DNA of 64,000 nucleotides from Flavobacteriales bacterium (GTDB lineage Bacteria; Bacteroidota; Bacteroidia; Flavobacteriales_D; Parvicellaceae): NCBI GenBank assembly GCA_018401455.1, contig JAGYKU010000007.1, positions 1 to 64,000 of the forward strand, read 5' to 3'. Shown piece by piece: positions 30,119 to 40,581 of this stretch (position 1 is its first letter; each line of letters starts with the position of its first letter). The notes under the pieces were generated by a model. It saw only the letters and a program-made list of their open reading frames with translations, ran no database searches and was not told where the DNA came from. The position numbers and the translations under genes were made by a program.

Positions 30119-31634
30119 ATGAAAAAACTACTCTTTACTTTAGTCTTCTCGTTTCTTTTTATTTTTAATGCAATTTGTATAACAAACTATAATTCCGCAG
30201 ACCAAATACCTAATCCCAAAAAGCACAGCGACTCATTTATTAGCGACCCTAATGACTATTTGTCTGTAGCAGATGAGACTGAAATAAATGGTTTAATCAG
30301 AGAAATTAGAGATGAAAAAGGGTTTGAAATAGCAGTTGTAGTTGTGGGGTCTATCAGTCAACAAGAACCTCTGCCTTTTGCAACAGATTTAATAAACCTT
30401 TGGGGAGTAGGAAAAGGAGATAGAGGAATATTATTACTCGTTGCAGTAAAAGATAGAAATATGGCGTTTGCAACTGGTTATGCTACAGAAGAATTTATTC
30501 CAGATCTGCTCACTAAAAAAATTTCTGAAGAAGAAATGTTACCTTACTTCAAATTAAATAATTACGCCAAAGGAATAAAATCAGGAGTGTATACTATTAG
30601 AAATATTTTGATGAATGAAAATATTCCTGAATATGCAGAAGAATTGATTGATTTGAGCAAAAAGATTAAACTTTGGAAATTGTTTGCCATAATACAGCCA
30701 CTGTTTTAATAGTTGCATTAACTTTATACGTAAGTCCAACAGGAAAAACACTATTAACTGTAGTTTTAATAGGAATTTGTAGTTTGGTTTTGGCGGCAAT
30801 AAGTTATGGAATGTTTGCTAGTGAAAAATATCCTAGTTCTTCATTTGGACACTTTTCATAATTTTATTATGTATATCTTTTATTGTAAATGCTTTTATTT
30901 TACTTCAAAGAGACTAATAAAATATGGGTTTTTGCTATTCTTATAATTCTATCAGTCCCCATACCCTTTTATAGGTCTCATCTTTAAGGGATATCATACC
31001 TAGTATTTGTTTATCTGATTGGAGCATCAATTGTATTTGGATTTTTCCTAATAATATATGGATTTACATTTTTAATGCCGGATCCGTATGATAAATACAT
31101 GGGTTTAAGAATGTTTAAATTGATATTTTTCTTACATCTTTCCTTTACCTATGTATATTGTAGATTTACTGGTAGAGCAACAATTAGAAAGTTGAGAAAT
31201 AGACCTGTGGTTCAGTAAAACGGGTCTTGAAATGCGAAAATTACTGTGGAAGTAGAAGATGACACCTCAAAGCAACTCAAGTTTCAGAAGAGAATGTAAA
31301 ATCTGTAGATTATGATGTGTGGATTTCGACGATTCTGATTGATGTTTTGATTTTGAAACATTAAAACTTGGCTCGGGTTATAGTAATTGTTCAAATGTAA
31401 AGCAAAAACATGGTACTTGGTTTATGATAGAACCATTACAGCCGCAACTTATTCCTCTCTGGATCTGGAGAAAGAAAAGCCTGTGCACATTGTGCAAGCA
31501 TCAAGAAATTAGCACATACACTATCGCTCAACTTCAAGAATCTAGTTCTTCTGGAGGATCTTTCACGAGGAGTGTTTTGAGGCTCTTGGGGTGGTGGAAG
31601 ATCTGGAGGAGGAGTGGTCTCGAGTAGTTGGTGA
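30119..31634 (+). pseudogene. TPM-domain (TLP18.3/Psb32/MOLO-1-like) membrane protein, 3' half frameshifted
   Basis: The first 196 codons are clean: signal peptide (MKKLLFTLVFSFLFIF), then a TPM domain with DETEINGLIREIRDEKGFEIAVVVV, GVGKGDRGILLLVAVKDRNMAFATGYATEEFIPD and YAKGIKSGVYTI. From about 30690 the frame breaks repeatedly; hydrophobic segments and finally a Ser/Gly tail are readable (SSSSGGSF ... GGGRSGGG ... SSSW stop at 31632-31634), the classic TPM-protein ending. The start at 30119 follows the LemA-like stop by 4 bp, matching the common LemA-TPM pairing. The break marks the beginning of the largest error-rich patch. Confidence 0.75.
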
Positions 31635-31759
31635 TTTAATTAATCAATGTGACAATTTTGATAATGTACCAATGAGGCAATTCTGAAGATTTAAATTTAA
31701 CAATGTGACAATTTGAAGATTTAAGCAATTCAAACTACAACTTCTTGTTTTCCCCATTA

Positions 31760-31868
31760 CTCAACTCCGGTCAGTCAACAGCGCATTCACGTTTCTGCTC
31801 TATGGCTGAGATTTTGACTATACTGAAAAGGCACGCAGTCGGCATTGGAATGCTTAGTTGTTAGCGGT
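31760..31868. repeat. Possible palindromic element 0 of the cassette-like array
   Basis: This stretch ends in TGCTTAGTTGTTAGCGGTAG, resembling the right ends of the better preserved elements downstream (for example CTGTTAGCC at 33969), and has a possible left end CAACTCCGG near 31762. Inverted matching between the two halves is weak, so I treat it as a tentative outermost copy. Confidence 0.3.
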
Positions 31869-31869
31869 A

Positions 31870-32282
31870 GTTATTTTATTTTCTTTCAACTCTTCAAATA
31901 TTTCCTTGTCCGCCAATGTGAAAGTAGCATTTCAAGTTCATATGGTTTTTGCTTCAATTCCAAATATACCTATCGTTGCTGTTTTAATAAAGTCATTAGT
32001 CAAAATAAGCATGCTGTTGAGAAATGAATAAAGATTGAGCTTTACTATATTCTGAGATATGAAAAGGTTCAGAATAGTATTCATATCAAACTGATATTAT
32101 TTTATTCCTTCCGCTTGGCATAGGGAAATACAATTTTTAAACGTTTCTTGGTTTTCACAGGTCAAAATGAGCCAATTTAGAGTGTAAATAACTCTAGAAT
32201 CATAAATAACAAAATTGTCTAAATAATAAATGACGAGATTTTTGATAAAGAAGAAATAGTACTAAATGAATCTTTAGATAGC
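31870..32282. other. Unassigned, heavily degraded stretch
   Basis: No reading frame longer than about 60 codons and no recognisable protein fragment was found on either strand. By position it would be the 3' part of the first cassette interval of the palindrome array. It lies within the error-rich patch. Confidence 0.3.
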
Positions 32283-32876
32283 CTACGTTTTAGAAGTTGT
32301 TTCTAAATGTTTTAACCTTTTCTTTATTCCTGTCAGTAGTAAATCCTCTGATTCCGCCCCACTATTGATAATCCAAAAGTCGAGGGTGTCCGACACAGTT
32401 TTTTCATACTTTTCTTTAATTATCCATTTTAAGCGGACATTTTGATCAAAACAGAGTTTTTCACTTAAAAGACTTTTTAGTTTCTGAATCGGTGAAAATT
32501 GAATCGACGGGTCAAAAATGAAGTCAAACCGATTTGATAAGTCGATTTGATTAGAATACTTTTAATCTTTCTATTACAACATTCTTCATAAAGATCTGGT
32601 TTATCGTTTTTTAGTAGTGGAAGTCCTTTTTCTGTCCACCATACAATCAGACACTGAACCTCCAGACATCCCTAATTGGGAAAACTCTTCAAACCAAAAC
32701 AATATCATTTGATGTTTTTTCCTTCATCTAACAGTTTGTTAAACTCAGAATCTAGAATCTTGAACTCTTCTACATCTTTGGGTTAACGAACTTTTCACCC
32801 TTTGCTTAGTTCATCCTGCACATCTCGGGGTCTCCCCTAATCCCCATTGTCCAGGTTTATTCCTGAATATGTCCAT
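32283..32876 (-). pseudogene. Cassette gene: QWGL-type small protein, frameshifted
   Basis: From the ATG at 32874-32876 the reading is MDIFRNKPGQWGLGETP. Pieces in other frames give DPEMWDEL-like, VEEFKILDSEFNKLL, DIVWFEEFSQLGMSGGSV and WWTEKGLPLLKK. I recall small accessory proteins of Bacteroidota with the same QWGLRGDP ... GMSSGG ... WWTE-PLL order; they have no known function. A second piece (SPIQKLKSLLSEK, TLDFWIINSGAESEDLLLTGIKKRL) follows and may be a separate gene. Many indels are present and the limits are approximate. Confidence 0.4.
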
Positions 32877-32900
32877 TTTTAGGTTTTTGCTTTATTACTG

Positions 32901-33110
32901 CCAACGTCCCCTATATGGAGCGTAGAGCATTGGTTTCATACTGTCCTTTAGGTTTGTGCAGTTAGACAAATTTACAATTTGTTTTTACATTTTATTCGAA
33001 GTAAAGCCAAAATGGAATATTTACCTTCGGTGAATTCCATTTGGCGGTGCTAGTAGGAAAAGTAGACTTACAAACCTGAACGCCCTATGAAATATACAAA
33101 ATGTTGGGTA
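32901..33110. repeat. Palindromic element 1
   Basis: The left end CCAACGTCCCCTATATGG and right end CGCCCTATGAAATATACAAAATGTTGGG are imperfectly inverted (CCAAC.../...GTTGGG). The core has ACAAATTTACAATTTGTTTTTA and then a strong hairpin GCCAAAATGGAAT/ATTCCATTTGGC, followed by the shared GGCGGTGCTAGTAGGAAA. The segment from TTTGGCGGTGCTAG to ATACAAAATGTTG is nearly the same as in element 3. Confidence 0.7.
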
Positions 33111-33752
33111 TTACTTTGTTTTTCTTTGATATTCAAACTGAACTTAAACTGTATTAGATATCCATTCTTAAATTCATAGTTAGCGTAATAGATTGGTACA
33201 AGTTATAATACTTAAGAAAATTCAGAGCAGGAAATGTTAATTGTGCATGAAAACAGTAGTTTCATTGTTTTTAACACTGCTTGGATCACCCTTGATAGAT
33301 TTAAGGTCATCCAATTAACATTCCTAATTTAATTCCATTTTCGGTTTTAAACTCTTCTCATTTGGTAATAGGTTTATTTTGTTCGGTTTCTTCAACATAA
33401 TTTACTTGAAATTCAGAAAACTCTTTGACGTACCCTCGCCCGGATGAAAATATATTATTAGTCGTTGTTTTGAATCGCTTGAATAAATTACTAGCATAAG
33501 GAAGGTCATCATCTGAAAGGTTTTCCATTATATTTTGAACTCAAGGTAATTGTCGATTATTATTTGAATTTAAAAGACTATTTTACCTATTGTTGTGTCA
33601 GGTTTGGGTTATGGGTTTAAGTGAGTCAGGTAGTTCATAGCTGTCATGTTCATATTTCAGACTGGGAATCATTTCTTGATCTTGACGTTCAGACTGTTTG
33701 CACAACTCAGAATTAAAATAAGTCCTGCTATAATTGTCAAACTGATTTTCAT
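33111..33752 (-). pseudogene. Cassette gene: lipoprotein, frameshifted
   Basis: The ATG at 33750-33752 opens a lipoprotein signal peptide (MKISLTIIAGLILILSC, Cys 17). Later pieces in other frames include EYVEETEQNK-like, DLKSIKGDPSS and NYEFKNGYLIQFKFSLNIKEKQ before a stop at 33111. No family is recognised. It fills exactly the interval between elements 1 and 2. Multiple indels are present. Confidence 0.4.
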
Positions 33753-33770
33753 TATTTTGTTTTTAATAAT

Positions 33771-33976
33771 ACCTAACGATTCTTATATGGCAAGTATGCA
33801 GTAAATGCACTGGTAATTTCATCCTGATGGCTATCGGGATTGCAATATAGCCAAATTTACGATTTTGTTTTTAATTTTATGTATAAAAGCTAAATTGTAA
33901 ATTTGGCGGGGTAGGTAGGAAACACTGATTCTTCTTAACCTACTAAGCGCCATATTTGCTATATAACCTGTTAGCC
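33771..33976. repeat. Palindromic element 2
   Basis: The left end ACCTAACGATTCTTATATGGCA and right end GCGCCATATTTGCTATATAACCTGTTAGCC are inverted copies (CTAAC/GTTAG, ATATGGC/GCCATAT). The core is GCCAAATTTACGATTT (from 33850), a T-rich spacer, and AAATTGTAAATTTGGC ending at 33907, an almost perfect 16-bp inverted repeat. Confidence 0.8.
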
Positions 33977-34005
33977 ATTGTTTTTGTTTATCTTGTATTT
34001 AGAAA

Positions 34006-34840
34006 TCAATTTTCACTATGTCGTCAAACGCTTCTCCTAAGTATGACTTTTCTTTCTTCAAGAAGCCATTTCTATTATATCTTAAATTTACAAGTGAGCC
34101 ATCTGATTTCTTTATTAACGTTATTTTATTATTTGAATTGTAATGATATTTACTTGTGTTTAGCGTGTCGTTATTTTGATCAATTGTAATTTCAAGTAAC
34201 TCTGTTGATAGTGTTGTATTGATTTATGTATGTTCTATAAGGTTTGTCTCCATTGTTATAAATGGTTCGTGACGTATTATTTCCTTTTGATGTCATATTC
34301 AAAGTCATTCTATTAAAATCTCAGAGTAAAATTCTGTGTAGTCGGATTTGAGCATTTAGCCTTTCAACCGTTATTATGGATGTGTCCATGGTAGTTTCGA
34401 ATCTATATTCGTTTAATTGTAATCCCTAAACTGTCGTGAAATAGAGTAGCATTGTCGATTACGGCATCATTTTTATAACACTTTATTTCCGTTAATTGGT
34501 TTTTTAAATGTACATAAACCATAACCTCCGTCCTTGTTTTTTGTTTAAACTATCAAAACGGTTTTTATAGATTGAAACTATTTGCCTTTTTGTTATATCA
34601 GCAAACATACTCCAGTTCTGTACTGAGTATGTTTATTATTGAGCCACAGCCAATATTTTTGCCGTTGTCATATTTAGTATATCCGTAAGAACTCTTTTTT
34701 CGTAAAGATTCCTCTTATATAGTTATGGGTTGTTATTGTTGAAATACACCTATAAGTCTTTCGGCAGTGTCAACCTTGTGTCTAATTGAGCGTGTAAACG
34801 TAAAAGCAAGTGTAAATAGAAATAAGTAAAATAGTTTCAT
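34006..34840 (-). pseudogene. Cassette gene: secreted hypothetical protein, frameshifted
   Basis: The ATG at 34838-34840 gives a signal-peptide-like start (MKLFYLFLFTLAFTFT). Readable pieces include HKVDTAERLIGVFQQ, SSYGYTKYDNGKNIGCGS, TFKKPINGNKVL-like and SNNKITLIKKSDGSLVNLRYNRNGFLKKEKSYLGEAFDD near the C-terminus. The repeated Tyr/Asn/Asp-rich short strands are like YD-repeat-type or MORN-like lipoproteins, but no family is assigned. It sits alone between elements 2 and 3. Confidence 0.4.
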
Positions 34841-34874
34841 TTTGTCTAAGGTGATGATGGCTGTTCATTCTTGT

Positions 34875-35050
34875 ATGTTTTGTAGGGCATTGAAAAGCGC
34901 TTTGCTTTCGGTTTGCTCTAAGCCAAATTTACAATTTTGTTTTTAATTTTATTTATATTAAAGCCAAATTGTAAATTTGGCGGTGCTAGTAGGAAACCCA
35001 CACGCTCTCCAAACCTCTAAACGCCCTATAAAATATACAAAATGTTGTAG
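34875..35050. repeat. Palindromic element 3
   Basis: The best-preserved core: GCCAAATTTACAATTT (34922-34937) and AAATTGTAAATTTGGC (34966-34981) are a perfect 16-bp inverted repeat. The right arm GGCGGTGCTAGTAGGAAA ... AACGCCCTATAAAATATACAAAATGTTGTAG inversely matches a left arm around TATGTTTTGTAGGGCATT (about 34875-34892), less exactly. Confidence 0.8.
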
Positions 35051-35074
35051 GTAGTTTTATTTTTATAGAATGTA

Positions 35075-35953
35075 TAGTTGTATTTTCTACTGATTATTCG
35101 AATTTTTAAATGTCTTTGGTTTAAAGGGAATAGTTTCGAAATTGTTGTTGAAAAGTGTATAGTTAGATGATTCAAGTAAATTGTTTTTGTCGTAGGTGTA
35201 AACTTCAGTACTTTTACTTTATTATGTTCATAGTTAGTTGTTTTAATTAATAATCCGTTTGAATTATATTTAACTTACTATATTTCTGACAAATGAATCG
35301 CATTAGAATAATTGTCAATTCTTATTAGTTGATTGTGCCTATTGTAAGTGAATTCTAGAACATTTATCTCTTTTTTACATTTCCCTTAATAAGGTTTTTA
35401 TTTGAATCAAATTCATAATTCACTGTTGCTGTGTCAATGTCTTCAAACAAGTAATATATTATTTCTATATTTTTAATTAATGAATTATCGTTGTGATTGA
35501 AGTTTCCTTTGTTTCAAAAACACATAAGTTGAGTTGTTAAGTAAATTGTTGGTTTCAACTGAGTGTTTGCATTTTTCGTTATTAGCAAGATTAAAGAATA
35601 GAATTTGGATTTATTAATTGATTTTTGGAATTGTACTCGTTCTGAACTTTATATTCACTTTCTAACTGTTTTACTGTTGAATCAATTTTTTCAACCAAGG
35701 TGTGTTTTAGACTGTCATAAGTACAAGTAGTTGAATAATTGATAATAAAATGTTCTTTCCTTAATTCGGTTTCCTAATCGATCAAAATCATAACTATGAG
35801 AATTAAACCATATAGAATCATCTTTCAATTGAGATATTGTAACTGATTTTAACATTCTTGCTCCTCATTAATGTACTTTTGAAAAAAATTATCCACGTAA
35901 GTTTGAGCAGTAGAATAAAAGGTAATTAGCTGCAGCATAATTAGAAGTTTCAT
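35075..35953 (-). pseudogene. Cassette gene: secreted YD-repeat-like protein, frameshifted
   Basis: The ATG at 35951-35953 gives MKLLIMLQLITFYSTAQTYVDNFF, a signal peptide. Many short pieces on the minus strand read as Tyr-Asp/Asn-rich strands such as those around 35720-35780 and 35240-35420, in the style of YD/RHS-type or MORN-like repeats. Frames change every 50-100 bp. It occupies the interval between elements 3 and 4. The family call is weak and the 3' limit approximate. Confidence 0.35.
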
Positions 35954-36020
35954 TATCGTATTATCGTATTTTCGTAATAATAACGTAGATTTTGTAGAAT
36001 TATTTAACAAGTTATGGAAT

Positions 36021-36212
36021 TACACACAACGATTTGCATAGCGAAAAGTACGGCAAAGCGCTTTCTGCAATTGTCTTGCTACAAGCCAAATTTACGATTT
36101 ATTTTTACATTTTATATTCTAAAAATTCAAATTGTAAATTTGGCGCACTTTCAAAGAGCGCAGGACTCCAGAATTTAGCCGAGTGCCGTATTTGCTATAT
36201 ATTGTGTTGTAT
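36021..36212. repeat. Palindromic element 4
   Basis: The left end ACACAACGATTTGCATAGC ... TACGGCA and right end TGCCGTATTTGCTATATATTGTGTTGT are inverted copies. The core is GCCAAATTTACGATTT (36084-36099) and AAATTGTAAATTTGGC (36129-36144). The 238 bp that follow, up to element 5, contain no recognisable gene. Confidence 0.8.
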
Positions 36213-36450
36213 TGCCCGCTCATTTATTATTTTTCTCGTCAATCTTTTTTATTGTCAAATCGTTGCGCTGATGTAGTGATTTAGGTGTTTCTCTTATTTA
36301 TTGAAAAGTTTGAGGTTTGCATCAAATTTTATCTCTACTCCATAATCAATGAAACAACGGTATAAGTTTTAGATAACTAAATCGTATTTAAAAAATTATG
36401 CTAAACATCTAAATAACTAAATCATTGCTCCAAAAGCCTGATGGTGAAAT

Positions 36451-36583
36451 ACAACGTTCCGCAAATACCCATTGGCAGGGAGTTTACTACTTGCCGTGCC
36501 TACGAAGTGCTGCTTACAAATATATAATTTCCAATCAACAACGAACATGCACCCTGCTTGCGGGGTAGGTGCTGTTATGCCCA
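36451..36583. repeat. Palindromic element 5 (divergent core)
   Basis: The left arm ACAACGTTCCGCAAATACCCATTGGCAGGG and right arm CACCCTGCTTGCGGGGTAGGTGCTGTTATGCCC are imperfect inverted copies (CCGCAA/TTGCGG, AGGG/CCCT, AAC/GTT). The GCCAAATTT core of elements 2-4 is replaced by an unrelated loop. Confidence 0.55.
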
Positions 36584-36587
36584 GTAA

Positions 36588-37115
36588 TTATTTCCATTCT
36601 TCGTCTATATCGTATTTGACTTTAAATGGTTGGCAAGTTCTTTAGTCTTGTTTTCGTTGTCAAATTCAGATATTTTGTCCTTTGCAAAATAAATGATTGT
36701 CCACCTTTATTCTGATGAAAATTGTTGAAGGTATTTCCCTACATATTTAGCTCTGTTGTCAAAACTTTGCTTTCACTACCGTTGTCCTTGCTAAATTAAA
36801 GTCATTGTTAAACTCTAAAAAGTTGCAGTTCTTCCAAGCCTGTCTTTATAATTTCTTAATGAAACCTTGTAATGTTTGATATAGTAAGGTCGTCTTTCCT
36901 AAAGTGGGTAAATTAGAAACCATAGAAGTCCGATAATGAAAAATATTATTGTCAATGAAACTTTGTCTTGAAAGAGAAATAGTCCAAAAGTAACATAACA
37001 TGGCAAAATTAATATTTGCTTATTTGTCTTTCCTTTAATACGGTCAGACTTTTTGACGCAACAAAAAGTTGATGTGTCAAGAAGTCGCTTTGCCAATTTT
37101 ATAGTCTATCGTCAT
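36588..37115 (-). pseudogene. Cassette gene: YcxB-like membrane protein, frameshifted
   Basis: The reading from the ATG at 37113-37115 assembles, with frame changes, to TIDYKIGKATS, then HINFLL/FVASKSDRIKGKTNKQ, two adjacent hydrophobic segments (ILILPCYVTFGLFLF and LTIIFFIIGLLWFLIYPL, clean at 36900-37090), then ATFLEFNNDF, SKVLTTEL and FILQRTKY. This order (short N-terminal strand, two membrane helices, soluble PH-like tail) matches YcxB-like proteins of Bacteroidota. The function is unknown. It lies exactly between elements 5 and 6. Confidence 0.5.
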
Positions 37116-37130
37116 TGTCTTGTATTATTG

Positions 37131-37232
37131 GGTATAACATGCGGATAAACCCCATTAATGGCGTTTAGCCCTCAAATATAATAGATAAACAATTCGCCTA
37201 CTGGCGTTTATTCCATTCATATGTTTGGTTGT
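37131..37232. repeat. Palindromic element 6 (short)
   Basis: The left arm GGTATAACATGCGGATAAACCCC and the right-side GGCGTTTATTCC give an inverted match (GGATAAAC with GTTTATTCC), with the outer right end TTTGGTTG near 37232. This is the last recognisable element; the next gene (tpx) is on the plus strand and is housekeeping. Confidence 0.45.
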
Positions 37233-37333
37233 TTCGTTTGTAAAATTTAAAAATAATTGATTATTCATAAAACTTATCGGATATATAACCTCCTACTTGA
37301 TGAAAACATATAATTTTGAATAAAAACAAAAAC

Positions 37334-37814
37334 ATGGCAACAATAACATTAGGAGGAAATCCAATAGAAACTTTTAGGAACTTTACCAGCAGTGGGAATT
37401 CAAGCAAAGATTTTAATTTGGTGAAAGAAGATTTATCAATGCTGCCAGGATTTAGCAGGAAAAGAGTTGTGCTCATTATTTTCCCAAGTATAGATACTGG
37501 AGTTTGTGCTACTTCTACTAGAAAATTTAATGCAGAGGTTTAAAACTTCAAAACACTCAAGTGGTTTGTGTATCAAGAGATTTAATTTCTTTGCCAAGAG
37601 ATTTTGTGGTGCTGAAGGCACATCAATTAATCACGGCTTCCGATTTCTGTATCTGGTCAATTGGTAAGGATTACCAATTAGAAATGACTACTGGACCTTT
37701 AAAAATCTACATTCTAGAGTGGTAATTGTTTTGACGAAACGGAAAAATCATCTACACAGAGCAAGTTCCCTGAAATTGGTCAAGAGCCGAATTACGATAA
37801 AGTGTTTGAAGTAA
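37334..37814 (+). pseudogene. tpx: Thiol peroxidase (Tpx), frameshifted
   Basis: Tpx reduces lipid and other hydroperoxides with thioredoxin. From the ATG at 37334: MATITLGGNPIETF, then pieces in other frames: [44 protein letters not shown] (peroxidatic Cys in the GVCATS motif), VVCVSRDLPFA-like, RFCGAEGI (resolving Cys) and SRVVIVLDENGKIIYTEQVPEIGQEPNYD. All landmarks of the 2-Cys Tpx family are present. Five or more indels lie in it, and the natural stop is probably the TAA at 37812-37814. Confidence 0.85.
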
Positions 37815-37914
37815 TTTTCATAGTTTGTAAATTTTTAAAAATACGTCTTTCTTTCGTATTTTTATTTCTGATAAACACTTTTAGATTTGTAATGTAATTA
37901 TTTAAAATTTAATT

Positions 37915-38360
37915 ATGATGAGATTTATGCCTATTCTGATAGCATGTATCAGTCTATTTAGTTGTCAAAATTGAGGTGCCTGTGGTTTTTAATTCACTGT
38001 ATCCAGATACAATTGATGGAATATCTTATGCAGATTCAGTAGTTTATTTTGTAGATAAAGCAGATGGTGAGGACTTTGAAATCAATTTAAAATTTAGTGG
38101 CGGTTCTGGATTTAAAGAAACCAAAATATATAATTATGGAAGAAACCCAACAACTGAAAGGGTTGACAAAGAGATTACTGAGTTTTACGATAATAAATCC
38201 AGATGAAAATTTCTTAATGGTAAATAAAACATAAAAGTTGTTTAGAGCACAATAAATTCATGAGAGGTATTGTCGCAATAGACAAAGACTATTACAATTT
38301 TACTTTTTATGTCTTTGATAAATTAGGAACATACAAAACAGTAAATACTAAATTTAGAAG
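37915..38360 (+). pseudogene. Hypothetical lipoprotein, frameshifted
   Basis: It starts MMRFMPILIACISLFSC, a lipoprotein signal peptide with Cys 17. After one frame change the reading continues PVVFNSLYPDTIDGISYADSV, KADGEDFEINLKFSGGSGFKETKIYNYG and EFYDNKS, then breaks again. No family is recognised. Confidence 0.45.
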
Positions 38361-38361
38361 C

Positions 38362-39218
38362 CCAAGGAAACTATATTTTTAAGTTTAGCATTTGTAGTTT
38401 GTGGGGTTCTAAATATTTCAATAACTGCACAAATAGAAAATTGGGTCGGTGTGGATATGGGAAGAATAGATATAAAAACAACTATTTTGAACTCAATATG
38501 ACTTCCTTGACCAAACGGGAGTTTTGGCATGAACAATCCTAATCTAAACCAAGGAATAGGCCCAAACGAAAGTTTAAGTCTTGATCACTCTACTTTTCTT
38601 TTGAAGTAATTGGCAAAAACCTTATGTGTTTTGGATGGCCTCATTAATTCCAATTTATTACAAGGACTAGTTGCCAAGAAAAAAACTTGAAGAGAAACTA
38701 CTGTAAAGTGGAAATAAAACTTGATATATTAGAGTTTATTCCTACAAGAGTTGCCTTTGGTGGAATCGTTGCAAAATATTTTGAGGTTTGCTGGTGGGCA
38801 ATATATGTATTCCGAACCAAGAACATCTGGTGAATACGGAATTGGTGGAATTGGAGGTAATCAAAGAGGCTTCGAGGACATTTGCTCTTTAGTAAGGGGA
38901 TTGTTTTAGTTAGATATTCTTATATGTATGATTGGATTCGGAAGAGATAAAAACTTTTAAAGGAACAGCGCAAACTCACGAAGCGTCTTTGTCTGTAAAC
39001 TTTGGTGATTCAGGAATGGGATTAGTAAGGGAGAGCAGGATTTAGAACAAGAGTTATGATCCAATTACAGTGAATGTACAACGAAAGAGATAGAAAATTT
39101 GAATTTTACCCTTCTTCCAAACTTTTGATAGATATATAACAGTAGGAATTTTTGCATCTGATTGTTTAGTGGGGTTTCTTATGCTACAGCAAAAACAGCA
39201 GGAGGGAGTTTATGGTAA
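38362..39218 (+). pseudogene. Secreted, probably outer-membrane, protein, frameshifted
   Basis: A signal-peptide-like start (KETIFLSLAFVVCGVLNISITAQ) is followed by pieces in changing frames: NWVGVDMGRIDIKTT, GNQRGFEDI, EIKTFKGTAQTHEASLSVNF and KLLIDIQ-like, ending near GGSLW. The alternating strands and terminal aromatic residue suggest a barrel. The family is not recognised and the limits are approximate. Confidence 0.35.
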
Positions 39219-39263
39219 ATAACGTTTAATTGATATTAGATTTTACCTTGTGATAAAATACCG

Positions 39264-40499
39264 ATATCAAAAAAAATAGCCATCATAGGAGGAGGAGCAG
39301 GAGGTTTTACAGCCATAAATCTTGCAGAAAATGCCCTGATTTCAAAATAGTAATTTTCGAAAAAGGAAAAATGTTTTGGGCAAAGTTAAGGTAAGTGGAG
39401 GAGGAAGATGTAATGTTACACATGCTTGCTTTGAACCCAAAGAATTGGCAGGAAATTTTATCCTCGAGGTAATAAACATTGTTGGGTCCTTTTCATTCGT
39501 TTATGACTGGCGATACCTATGGAATGGTTTGAATCTCGAGGGGTAGCGCTCAAAATAGAGTCAGATAATCGTGTTTTTTCCTGTTTCTAATGATTCTCAA
39601 CCATCATTAACCGCTTTATGGATTGGGTTGAAAAATATCAAATTGAGGTAAAGACAGAATGTGGTGTGCTGAAACTTTCGAACCTCAAGAAAACTGGGCC
39701 GGTTGGTTTCACATTCCGAAAAGCAAGAACTGTTTGATGCTGTAGTGGTAGTGGCGGTGGAAATAGCAATGCTGTTTGGAATCAATTTCAGAAAATTGGG
39801 TTATGATATTGAGCCTCCCCATTCCATCTTTGTTTACGTTCAACACCAAAGATACAAGATTAAGAAACCTTAGCGGATTGTCTGTTCCCTCAATGCTAAA
39901 GTAAAATAGCAGGAACTAAAATTGCTGAATCTGGACCAGTATTAGGTAACCCAATTGGGATTGAGGCCCAGAATTTGAAACTTTCGTCGTAGGCGCCACT
40001 TTATTGCACAATAAGGAATATCAGTTTCTTATCATTGTAGATTGGTGTAATGGATGCAGATAGCGAAAAAGCATACAGTCATTGAACAAAGAAGACTACA
40101 TCCCAAGAAAAAGTCTTAACACTCCTTTATGTGATTTACCCAAAAAGACTTTGGGGAATCCTTTTATCCAATATTGCGGGTATTTGAAGAGAAAATTTGG
40201 GCAGACCTAAAAGCAAAGAACAGAATAAATTATTTGAAACGATAAAAATTCTTTGCTCTTTGTATAAATGGAAAAAGCACCAACAAGGAAGAGTTTTGGT
40301 GACTTAGTGGGGTAAACCTAATCAAATAAATTTACAAAATTTGAAAGTAAACAGATCCCAATTCCAGGGCTTTGTGGGAGAAGTTTTGAATATCGATGCT
40401 TTGACAGGTGGGTTTAACTTTCAAGCGGCATGGACCGGAGGTTTTATGGTTGCAAAATCATTAGAAGAACTTTGAGAGAATTTTTCTAGAGAAAAATAG
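39264..40499 (+). pseudogene. HI0933/YhiN (BaiN)-like flavoprotein, frameshifted
   Basis: The N-terminal FAD-binding dinucleotide motif IAIIGGGAGGFTAINLAE is clear at 39285-39330. The family hallmark [14 protein letters not shown] follows, then [38 protein letters not shown] and ESGPVLVTHWGLR, ending with a Gly-rich FAD-binding GGFMVAKS-like piece. This is the order of the HI0933-type NAD(P)/FAD-dependent oxidoreductases, whose physiological substrate is uncertain. It is about 400 residues when repaired. More than ten indels are present. Confidence 0.75.
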
Positions 40500-40581
40500 C
40501 ATTTAAAAACGCTTTTTTACCATTCATCCCTTAATTAACAAATATTAGAAATGCTTGTTTTACTTTGAAAAAAATTACAAA

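Noticed and set aside
31760-37232. CRISPR array
   Set aside because: The repeats are 100-210 bp palindromes with gene-sized intervals, not short identical repeats with uniform spacers, and no cas gene is present.
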